Shown piece by piece: positions 37,397 through 44,447 of a stretch of DNA of 64,000 nucleotides (positions are counted from its first letter, which is position 1; each line of letters opens with the position of its first letter). The notes beneath the pieces were generated by a model. It worked only from the letters and a program-made list of their open reading frames with translations. It had not been told where the DNA came from and did not search any database. Position numbers and translations under genes: made by a program. Source of the DNA: an uncultured Lachnospiraceae bacterium (lineage in GTDB: Bacteria; Bacillota; Clostridia; Lachnospirales; Lachnospiraceae); assembly GCA_903789615.1 (NCBI GenBank), contig CAIFEV010000003.1, forward strand, positions 1 through 64,000, given 5' to 3'.

Positions 37397-38371
37397 ATGA
37401 AATCTGGGAATTCTCTTAAATTGTCGATCATTATGCCTGTACATGATGCTGAAAACACGGTCGCAGACTCTATAAAATCGTTAACAGGACAGGATATAGA
37501 TGAAATTATCCTTGTAAACGATCACTCATCGGATCATTCTGCAGAAATCATGAAAGAGTTTGCGGACGGATCCCGAATCCGGTATATAGAATCAGAAGGC
37601 AGGGGGGTATCGGCGGCAAGAAATGCAGGGTTGGAAATGGCGGCTGGAGACATTATTGGTTTCTGCGATGCCGATGATATTGAAGAGCCGATAATGGCAG
37701 ACGTTGTTAAGAATACATTTATAGCGCATCCGGGAGCACAGATTGTAGTAACACGACTGAATTTTGCCTATTGGAAGAATGGAATGCTGAAAAAAATGGC
37801 AAGAGGAGGATGCCGTCCCGGATATTGGAAGAGAGATGAATTTATCGGTCACACGATTTCGGATTTTAATGTAATGGGGGTAGTCTGGAATAAATCCTTT
37901 CGGCATGAACTCATAAAAGATATTCGTTTTGATACTCTGCTTACGCATTGTGAAGACACCAATTTCTCTGTACGTGCGATGCTCAGATGCAACGATACCA
38001 ATATATATGTATCGGATGCTATTACATATAATTATATTTATAATGCGTCTAGTACCACGACTGACAGCAGCCGTATTTTTGATAAAACTACAGGTGAGCT
38101 GAAATATAACGAGGCGCTCTTTAAGCTTGACAGAATACCGGGAATTTCTCGTGAAGTCAGAGATGCTATTCACTATGGTATATTCATATTTAGTTTGGAA
38201 TACCTGATATCATCATCACTCTCAGAAAAATCAAAAATACTCTTAAAATCTCATGTGAAAGAATATAAATACATGTTTTTCAAGCGGTTCGGACTTTATC
38301 TGAATGGGACTATGAGGAGATTTATAGAGCTGCCTTTTCATTTTAGACAGAAAGAACTGTCTTTGCAGTAA
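37397..38371 (+). CDS. GT2 family glycosyltransferase (AT-rich)
   Basis: A 324-residue GT-A glycosyltransferase. SIIMPVHDAENTVADSI and EIILVNDHSSD form the nucleotide site, SAARNAGLEMAAGD follows, and DADD is the metal motif. HCEDTNFSVRAM is the usual acceptor-side acidic motif. By eye it is much richer in A and T than its neighbours and uses AT-ending codons, suggesting separate acquisition. AAGGGAG precedes ATG 37397. It is the last gene of the glycan operon; a 138-base gap follows. Confidence 0.88.
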   Translation: MKSGNSLKLSIIMPVHDAENTVADSIKSLTGQDIDEIILVNDHSSDHSAEIMKEFADGSRIRYIESEGRGVSAARNAGLEMAAGDIIGFCDADDIEEPIMADVVKNTFIAHPGAQIVVTRLNFAYWKNGMLKKMARGGCRPGYWKRDEFIGHTISDFNVMGVVWNKSFRHELIKDIRFDTLLTHCEDTNFSVRAMLRCNDTNIYVSDAITYNYIYNASSTTTDSSRIFDKTTGELKYNEALFKLDRIPGISREVRDAIHYGIFIFSLEYLISSSLSEKSKILLKSHVKEYKYMFFKRFGLYLNGTMRRFIELPFHFRQKELSLQ

Positions 38372-38509
38372 AGGAAGTGACTGTGACTGTTGGTTTTAAG
38401 TAACCTGGGAAAGAATGAATCTTGTTACCTATAAACTATATTTTCCAGTATTGGCGGTCCTGGAGACGGCCTTCCCGGGAAAGAGTGCGTACGAGCGGTA
38501 AGAGGGGGT

Positions 38510-39808
38510 ATGAAAATAAAAAGGGGTGAAAGAGGAACGGCGCACAGAAAGAAGCAGGCCGAATGTGGGGCAGGCATGTACCTGACAGCGGAAGAACAGA
38601 TGGTGCTTGCACTTCTGCGCCAGGCTTTGACGGGAGGAGACGAGCCGGAGGCAGAAGATATCTCTTGGGACGGAGTGATCCGGACAGCGCAAAGGCATGC
38701 AGTCCTGCCGCTGCTTTACCCTGTTCTTTCTGAGCGAAAGAATGGCCCTGGACCAGAGGAGATGAAGCGGGTCAGAGAAGTGACACTGACCTGTGTGCGG
38801 CAGAACGTTCGGCTTGCCTGGGAGACAGCCAGAATACAAGAGATGTTTGAAAAAGCGGGGCTCCCGACAGTGGTGCTCAAAGGCGGTGGAATCGGGGCTC
38901 TGTATCCGGTGCCCGAGTACCGGAAGTCTGGGGATGTGGACCTGTTTCTGATACGGCAGCAGGCAGACGGAGAAAAACATCAGAAAGCGTTCCTGAAAGA
39001 GCAGATGAGAAGGGCACTGACAGTTCTGGCAGAGATCGGATACAGGCCGGACATATCCCATGCTCCGTCCAACCATGTGGTGTTTGAAAACGGGGACGGT
39101 ATCCGTCTTGAGCTTCACACATTTTTGACAGAGCCGGTGGATAATGACGAGGTCAATCGGAAGATCTGGGAGATCCAACGGTCCGGAGCTTTCCAGACCC
39201 ATACAGTTCAAACATCCGGTCAGGAACTGACGGTTCTTGCGGGAGCCGGTCAGGCATTTTCATTCCTGCTGCATATGCTGCATCATTTCCTGCGCTCTGG
39301 GTTCGGGCTGAAACTGCTGACGGACTGGGTGGTCTTCTGGAATCATATACCTGCGGATGACCGGACGTCACGGGACACATATCAGAGTCTTGTGAATATG
39401 TGCGGACTTACCGGGTTCTCAGACCTGGTCACATCGGTGTGCACACAGTATCTCGGACTAATCGGACTCACTGCACTTCACCCATGTGATCCGGCACTTC
39501 TCAGCCCGTTTCTGCGGGAGATTTTCTCAAGCGGTGAGTTCGGAGAGGAGGACAGGACCCGGATGGTGGCACTGCGGGGGACAGGTGCTGCGGATTATCT
39601 CCGGGAGTTTCATCATCGCATGAAACTGAACTTTCCGGCAGCATCGGCGTACCCGGTCCTGTATCCCGTTCTCTGGGCGCGCACCCTTGTGCGCTTCCTG
39701 TATAATAACCGGAAAATCCGGGGGATAACTGCACGGGCTGTTCTGAAGCAGGCGGGCGAGCGGAGCCGTTTCATGAAACAGCTGCATCTGTTTGAAAAAT
39801 CAAAATAA
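38510..39808 (+). CDS. nucleotidyltransferase-fold protein (PF14907 type)
   Basis: A 432-residue protein of the uncharacterised nucleotidyltransferase family seen in some lasso-peptide clusters. VVLKGGGIGALYP and KSGDVDLFL (DVD at 142-144) form the nucleotide/metal site, as in PF14907. The remainder is mostly helical. In pseudomycoidin-like loci such proteins work with an HprK-like kinase on a modified peptide. Here an HprK-like protein is encoded 2.7 kb downstream on the other strand. The start is uncertain: ATG 38510 has AGAGG close upstream, and ATG 38576 (MYLTAEEQ) fits the family length better but has a weak ribosome site. Confidence 0.78.
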   Translation: MKIKRGERGTAHRKKQAECGAGMYLTAEEQMVLALLRQALTGGDEPEAEDISWDGVIRTAQRHAVLPLLYPVLSERKNGPGPEEMKRVREVTLTCVRQNVRLAWETARIQEMFEKAGLPTVVLKGGGIGALYPVPEYRKSGDVDLFLIRQQADGEKHQKAFLKEQMRRALTVLAEIGYRPDISHAPSNHVVFENGDGIRLELHTFLTEPVDNDEVNRKIWEIQRSGAFQTHTVQTSGQELTVLAGAGQAFSFLLHMLHHFLRSGFGLKLLTDWVVFWNHIPADDRTSRDTYQSLVNMCGLTGFSDLVTSVCTQYLGLIGLTALHPCDPALLSPFLREIFSSGEFGEEDRTRMVALRGTGAADYLREFHHRMKLNFPAASAYPVLYPVLWARTLVRFLYNNRKIRGITARAVLKQAGERSRFMKQLHLFEKSK

Positions 39809-39823
39809 ATCCGGAGTAATCGC

Positions 39824-39852
39824 TTTACACGGGCCGGTTACCGTGCTATGCT
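39824..39852 (+). promoter_or_regulatory. sigma-A type promoter of the tandem small-protein genes
   Basis: TTTACA (39824-39829), 17 bases, TATGCT (39847-39852). It begins 16 bases after the nucleotidyltransferase stop and gives a leader of about 35 bases to the ATG at 39896. The pair of small genes can therefore be expressed apart from the upstream gene, as is common for precursor peptides. Confidence 0.68.
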
Positions 39853-39895
39853 GAAATCGGATCAGACTGGGATCTGGCCGGGGGAGACAAAAGAT

Positions 39896-40252
39896 ATGTA
39901 TAAAAAACCAGTGGTTATAGAAACGGAAGATCTGGCAGAGGGCGTTTATACAGCCAGCGGAAGTGGAAATGCCACCGCGACAAAGGAAAAAATCGAATAC
40001 AATCCATGGAGTAAGCAGGCAACGGTGACATTCACTGTTACTATTCCGAGTGAATCTATAGGCCAGCATATTAAAGTGACTGTTGTATTTGATCAGGCAC
40101 CCGTCAATGCATGGGGCAGCGTGTCGGATCTTATACGAAATGGTGAGACGATAAACTATGAAGTCTACAGTGCTTCAGCTTCACATGATATCACAGCGGT
40201 AGTAAATGCATCCGACGTTAATATTGTGGCTGTGAAAGTTGGAAATGCTTGA
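39896..40252 (+). CDS. small beta-rich protein A with leader-like N-terminus (candidate modified precursor)
   Basis: A 118-residue protein of no family I can name. Residues 1-22 read MYKKPVVIETEDLAEGVYTASG; charged, not hydrophobic, so not a Sec signal. The rest alternates short beta strands (ATVTFTVTI, IKVTVVFDQAPV, INYEVYS) and has no cysteine. It is paralogous to the next protein: the N-terminus is nearly identical and the bodies align at VTVVFDQAPV/LTITFNQPV. GGGGAG lies nine bases before the ATG. Surrounded by kinase-like, nucleotidyltransferase, peptidase and exporter genes, it may be a substrate that is modified, cut near TASG and exported. That is inference. Confidence 0.72.
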   Translation: MYKKPVVIETEDLAEGVYTASGSGNATATKEKIEYNPWSKQATVTFTVTIPSESIGQHIKVTVVFDQAPVNAWGSVSDLIRNGETINYEVYSASASHDITAVVNASDVNIVAVKVGNA

Positions 40253-40297
40253 TTTCATTGGTATCGGATATTTCAAATGTCTGAGGGGGTGAATATT

Positions 40298-40666
40298 ATG
40301 TACAGAAAACCAGTTATCATGACAACAGAAGATATGGCAGAAGGTGTGTACCTTGCAAGCGGATGCTATACCGCAACAGCGAATATTCACCAGAGACCGG
40401 AGACAGGCCGCGGTGATTACCGGATCCAGGTCAATGGCCAGCATAAAGCAGACCATACAAAAGATACTCAGCTTCTGACGATCACTTTTAACCAGCCGGT
40501 TACATATGGCAGCAGCAATGGCAGTCTGCAGAGTGGAGATGGTACAACTACTCTTACCATTCAGTACCATTATCATCAGAACCCGAGTGATAACATCGGC
40601 CTTGGCGATCTGGTTGTTCAGGCTGATCCGGGGCTTGAAGTCATAAGCGTCAAGATTACAGACTGA
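40298..40666 (+). CDS. small beta-rich protein B, paralogue of protein A
   Basis: A 122-residue protein. Its first 22 residues (MYRKPVIMTTEDMAEGVYLASG) match protein A at 14 positions. A single cysteine (Cys23) follows at once. The body is strand-rich and polar, with many His, Thr, Ser and Asn (YHYHQNPSDNIGLGD), and ends VISVKITD where A has IVAVKVGN. GAGGGGGTG lies upstream of the ATG. The 45-base gap from protein A and the terminator after it show one two-gene transcript. LASGC resembles a lipobox, but there is no hydrophobic stretch, so a lipoprotein is unlikely. Confidence 0.72.
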   Translation: MYRKPVIMTTEDMAEGVYLASGCYTATANIHQRPETGRGDYRIQVNGQHKADHTKDTQLLTITFNQPVTYGSSNGSLQSGDGTTTLTIQYHYHQNPSDNIGLGDLVVQADPGLEVISVKITD

Positions 40667-40704
40667 CAGAAAACCAACAGAATCTATGCAGTATTAAAGG
40701 CGGC

Positions 40705-40741
40705 GGCAGAAAGTAGTGTTTCTTTCTGCCACTATTTTTTT
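40705..40741 (+). terminator. intrinsic terminator after the small-protein pair
   Basis: GGCAGAAAG (40705-40713) pairs with CTTTCTGCC (40722-40730), an eight-base loop, followed by ACTA and seven T. It separates the pair from the convergent ABC transporter gene. Confidence 0.88.
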
Positions 40742-40752
40742 GCGCACAACTT

Positions 40753-42519
40753 TTAAAACTCCCGTATCAGTGTGTCGATCTGATCCTTGTCCAGCTGGGT
40801 ACAGGTGAGATCCCGGATCTGGTAAACCCGCGTGCACATCGTCAGGACGGTCGGCCGGTGCGTCGTCACGATGACAACTCTCGGGTACAAATCCGTCATG
40901 ATGTTGCGGAGAACTTCCCGCTCTGTGGCCACGTCAAGCGCGGAGCTGGCTTCGTCCAGAAGCAGAATCGGGGCGCGCCGCAGCAAAGCCCGCGCGATCG
41001 AGAGCCGCTGGGACTGTCCTTCCGAAAATCCACCGCCGCGTTCCTGAATTTCTGTGTTGATGCCTTTCGGCAGCCGGCTGACGAAGCCCCAGGCACAGGC
41101 CAGCTTCAGAGCTGTAACGATGTCTTCGTCTGTCGCGTCGGGGTTCACATTTCTCATGTTTTCGGCGATCGTGCCGGAAAACATTGTGTTACCCTGTGGG
41201 ACACACGAAAACATCAGCCGGGTGGCCGGCGTCACGGGCATCCGCTCATGATCTGCAACAAGTGTGATAGAACCGCCGGCGGGCCGCAGGAGGGAAAGCA
41301 GGAGCCGCAGCATAGTCGTCTTGCCTTCGCCGGATGGCCCGACAAGGCCGATGATTTCGTGTGGATGTGCTTCAAAGGAGACATCCCGGAAGACTTCGGT
41401 TCCTGTGCGGTAGGCGTAGGAAAGATCTTTAACTTCAATGCCGATCCCTTCTGCCCGGTGGCGTGAGAGGAATTCAGAGGCCTCCCTGGTCCGGGAATAG
41501 TCTTCTCGGGGCATTTCGACGATGTCCATCAGGCGTCCGGCGGATGTCGTGAGGCTGATGAGGCCCGGAATCAGAGAGGTAAGGGAATTGACCGCCCCGG
41601 TCAGATTCCCGGAAAGAGACAGGAACATGGTCATGGTGCCGTACGTGATCGCCCCGGTGAAGACGCGGTAGATGCCCCAGCCGTAGCTGCCATAGGTGAC
41701 CGCGAGTCCGATGAGACCGAGAAGGATGGAGGATCCCATCGTCATCCGCGCGTAGGAGAGCTGCATATCGATGTACTCCTTCTGCAGGTCCTTCAGGCGG
41801 CTGATATACCGGCGGATCAGGTCAAATGCCTTGATCGTCTGGATGTTTGAAAATGTCTCCTGATTGAAGCCGGACATCTTCGCGCTCATGGCGGCATTTT
41901 TCTCGTTTTGATTCTGCATTCTCGTCAGAAGCGTCCGGGACATCAGCATGGAGAAGGGAATGCCCAGCAGTGCGAACACGGCGAATGTCCAGTCGCTGCG
42001 GATCACCAGCCAGAGCGTGCCTGCGAATTTGAACAGATTGATGATCAGACTCGGAATGAAGCTGAGCACGCCGGAAGAGATATTCGAGGCATCACTGCTC
42101 CAGCGGGTCAGCAAATCGCCGGTGTGGTACTGCGTGACCGATTCCCAGTCCGTGACCATGATTTTCGCGAAGATGTCCGCTTTAATATCGGCATCCACCT
42201 GATAGCTGATCCGGTTGGAAAAGTAACTGGTGATCTGATTGACAATGATAGAGGAGAGCGACATCCCGATCATCCATCCGAACGTGCGCGCAAGCTGACC
42301 GGTTTTCATGCCGGTTATGATGTCGACCATGTCCCGGGAGATGAGACTCGAGATGAGCCCGAGCAGCACGCCGCCCATGCCGAGCACCGTGTAAAAGCAC
42401 ATCTCTTTCCAGTAATGGCGTGCATATCCGTATATCCAGCGGATCTGCCGGCGCATCTCCTTCAGGCGCCCTTCGCGGATCCTCCGGACATAAAACTGAA
42501 CTTTTTCCTTTATTCTCAT
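40753..42519 (-). CDS. ABC exporter (fused membrane and ATPase domains)
   Basis: A 588-residue half-transporter: a six-helix membrane domain (about 40-330) and an ATPase. Walker A is GPSGEGKTT, the signature region FSEGQSQRLSIARALL and Walker B PILLLDEASSALD. There is no N-terminal C39 peptidase, so any leader removal would need another enzyme; an S24/S26 peptidase is encoded at 43873. The start overlaps the stop of the PqqD-HprK-like gene by four bases (ATGA), so I use ATG at 42519 and not the longer open frame. Likely cargo is the processed small proteins, by context only. Confidence 0.88.
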   Translation of the reverse strand: MRIKEKVQFYVRRIREGRLKEMRRQIRWIYGYARHYWKEMCFYTVLGMGGVLLGLISSLISRDMVDIITGMKTGQLARTFGWMIGMSLSSIIVNQITSYFSNRISYQVDADIKADIFAKIMVTDWESVTQYHTGDLLTRWSSDASNISSGVLSFIPSLIINLFKFAGTLWLVIRSDWTFAVFALLGIPFSMLMSRTLLTRMQNQNEKNAAMSAKMSGFNQETFSNIQTIKAFDLIRRYISRLKDLQKEYIDMQLSYARMTMGSSILLGLIGLAVTYGSYGWGIYRVFTGAITYGTMTMFLSLSGNLTGAVNSLTSLIPGLISLTTSAGRLMDIVEMPREDYSRTREASEFLSRHRAEGIGIEVKDLSYAYRTGTEVFRDVSFEAHPHEIIGLVGPSGEGKTTMLRLLLSLLRPAGGSITLVADHERMPVTPATRLMFSCVPQGNTMFSGTIAENMRNVNPDATDEDIVTALKLACAWGFVSRLPKGINTEIQERGGGFSEGQSQRLSIARALLRRAPILLLDEASSALDVATEREVLRNIMTDLYPRVVIVTTHRPTVLTMCTRVYQIRDLTCTQLDKDQIDTLIREF

Positions 42520-43766
42520 GACCGATGTCCTGTCTTCAAATCCAGATACGCGTCGATCGCCGCTTTCATCACGCTGGCAGACGACGGACTGGCTGTGCAG
42601 GAAAGCTGCCAGACCGGTACTGCTTTTGTGAGAGCGCCGGTGAAAAGCAGACAATCTGTCAGCTGTTCCTGTGTCCAGGAAGGTGTGATCAGACGCTGCA
42701 TGGTTTTAAGCTGCTTATCATCCGGGGGCAGGCTCGTGACCTTCTCACCGTTCGGACTGCGGCGCAGGAGAATGATGCCGCCGAGCGGGACGGTTTTCGT
42801 CGTAGCAATACCGGATGTTCCGCACCACGGGATCCCCCGGACTTCGTAGGAAGAACCTCCGCTTTCTGCCGGCGCGATCAGGTTAAGATCGCCGTTGAGC
42901 ATTTCCGCCCATCCGCGTTTGACCCAGTGCGCAGTGTGTGTGGATTTTCCGGTCCCGGAAGGAGCAGAAAAGAGCCAGGCCCGGTTTCGGTAGAGAATCG
43001 AGGCGGAATGCAGCACGAAACACCCATCGCGGCGGGCGCGGATCAGAAAGAACAGACGGCAGGCGTGAAACACCTCATACTGCAGCTTCTTTTTATTGCC
43101 CGGAGCCGGTGCCTGTATGTGAAGTACGGCGCGTGCGCCGTCGCGGCTGACGCGTGCCATGCGAAGTACGGAAGAAGAAGGATAAAGGATTCGCCACGTT
43201 TCTTCTTCGTCCATGACGCAGAGTTCCTCATTTTCCAGCAGGACTGTGGCGCCGGGATGCGGACGCGGCGGAGCGGGGGTGACGGTGATCTGCAGATTGG
43301 GCCGGTCCGTGCCGGCACTTTTCGTGGCAAATGCCCGGAAATCCCCGGAAAAGCAGCCGGGTGAGCCTTCCAGAGCGACGGTGAGTCCCGCAATATGGAG
43401 AATGCCGGCAGACGGTTCCCGGAAACGGTCAAAGTCTTCAGCGGAATCCTGAAATGTCCGGCGCCCGGTTCCCTCATCAGTGTCCGGAACCTCCCGCAAG
43501 AGGCGCTTTGCGGTGAGATCGGAGATCCAGCTGTCTGTTTCTTCCTGTACCGTCTGTCTGTCGGCGGGAGAAATTTCACCGTCCCGGATCAGCCCGTCAA
43601 GCAGGGCTTCCCGCGACGGCGCATCCGCGAGACGCTCCCAGAGTTCGCGGCCGCTTCCGCTGAGCCGGTAGGCCCTGTCCTGATCGACGATGGCCTGTCC
43701 GAACGGGAGAAGATAGTCATTGCCGTTTAAGGTCACGGCGGTATAACAGGATGATCTGAGAAACAT
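42516..43766 (-). CDS. PqqD-like domain fused to HprK-like kinase domain
   Basis: A 416-residue fusion. Residues 1-92 match the PqqD-like fold (FGQAIVDQDRAYRLSGSGRELW, helical end). Residues ~120-400 resemble the HPr kinase C-terminal domain, with P-loop SAPSGTGKST at 267-276, HSASIL before it and LNGDLNLI after it. In lasso-peptide loci such as paeninodin, HprK-like enzymes phosphorylate the peptide. The fusion would bring its own leader-binding domain to the kinase. GAGGGGG precedes the ATG. It is the first gene of a two-gene operon with the exporter and is divergent from the peptidase gene. Confidence 0.82.
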   Translation of the reverse strand: MFLRSSCYTAVTLNGNDYLLPFGQAIVDQDRAYRLSGSGRELWERLADAPSREALLDGLIRDGEISPADRQTVQEETDSWISDLTAKRLLREVPDTDEGTGRRTFQDSAEDFDRFREPSAGILHIAGLTVALEGSPGCFSGDFRAFATKSAGTDRPNLQITVTPAPPRPHPGATVLLENEELCVMDEEETWRILYPSSSVLRMARVSRDGARAVLHIQAPAPGNKKKLQYEVFHACRLFFLIRARRDGCFVLHSASILYRNRAWLFSAPSGTGKSTHTAHWVKRGWAEMLNGDLNLIAPAESGGSSYEVRGIPWCGTSGIATTKTVPLGGIILLRRSPNGEKVTSLPPDDKQLKTMQRLITPSWTQEQLTDCLLFTGALTKAVPVWQLSCTASPSSASVMKAAIDAYLDLKTGHRS

Positions 43767-43872
43767 GAGTCCCCCTCTTTATTCTTTCAAATCATTTGTC
43801 TGATTGTACAACAAAATACCGAGAGGGTGTTACAATGATTATCTTACAGGCGGAGACGGATCGGAGGGACAG

Positions 43873-44376
43873 ATGGCGGAAGCGGGAAAAAAGCAGCAGA
43901 AAACGAAAATAAGCCCGGAGGAGATTCTGCGGGGAGGCAGGCCGGTGCAGCTGAAACCGTCAGGCTGGAGCATGTATCCGATGTTCGTGCCGGGGCGCGA
44001 CTGGGCCTTACTAGCGCCTGTGCGCGAGTGCGTCAGTCCGGATGAAAAGGATATTAGCAGCCTGCGGTCTGTCAGGACGCTTAAATGCGGCGACGTCGCG
44101 CTGTATCGCAGGCGGTCGGGCATCCTGGTACTGCACCGGATCTGTCGGGTGAGGCCGGACAGTTTCTGGATGGTCGGAGACAATCAGACAGAAATCGAGA
44201 AAAACGTCGCGCCGGAGCAGATCATCGCTCTGCTCACGGGGTTTGTGCGAAAGGGGAGAACGCACGGTACAGATGAAATTCCTTACCGTGTGTTAAGCCT
44301 TGTATGGTTGTTTCTGCGTCCGCTGCGTCCGGCATTTCACATGATTCGGGCTGTTTTCAGGCCGCACAGAGAGTGA
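43873..44376 (+). CDS. S24/S26 family peptidase, signal-peptidase-like
   Basis: A 167-residue protease-like protein. GWSMYPMF carries the probable nucleophile Ser33, and LVLHRICRV has His88 where signal peptidase I has the lysine, giving the Ser-His pair seen in SipW-like enzymes. WMVGDNQ is the usual GDN motif. Hydrophobic residues at the very end (VLSLVWLFLRPL) may hold it at the membrane. GGAGGG precedes ATG 43873; the frame is open upstream but without a ribosome site. It could cut the small proteins at their ASG motif; inferred from context. Confidence 0.8.
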   Translation: MAEAGKKQQKTKISPEEILRGGRPVQLKPSGWSMYPMFVPGRDWALLAPVRECVSPDEKDISSLRSVRTLKCGDVALYRRRSGILVLHRICRVRPDSFWMVGDNQTEIEKNVAPEQIIALLTGFVRKGRTHGTDEIPYRVLSLVWLFLRPLRPAFHMIRAVFRPHRE

Positions 44377-44382
44377 TATACT
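44354..44382 (+). promoter_or_regulatory. candidate promoter of the first c-di-GMP gene
   Basis: TTTTCA (44354-44359), 17 bases, TATACT (44377-44382). It overlaps the end of the peptidase gene and lies 65 bases before the next start. The -10 is good, the -35 moderate. Confidence 0.5.
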
Positions 44383-44447
44383 AAAATCAATATGTTCCGG
44401 CGCTTTTACAGGGGTGCGTCGGAAAGGCAGGAGAGGATTGGAGAGGA

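Noticed and set aside
40355-40366. Lipobox-like LASGC in small protein B
   Set aside because: No hydrophobic segment precedes it, and the paralogue has serine in place of the cysteine.
41908-42849. 313-codon open frame on the plus strand opposite the ABC exporter and kinase fusion
   Set aside because: It spans two well-supported minus-strand genes and has shadow-type composition.
43767-43872. Promoters in the gap between the kinase fusion and peptidase genes
   Set aside because: TACAAT and TATTTT hexamers occur on both strands, but none has a -35 box at suitable spacing.
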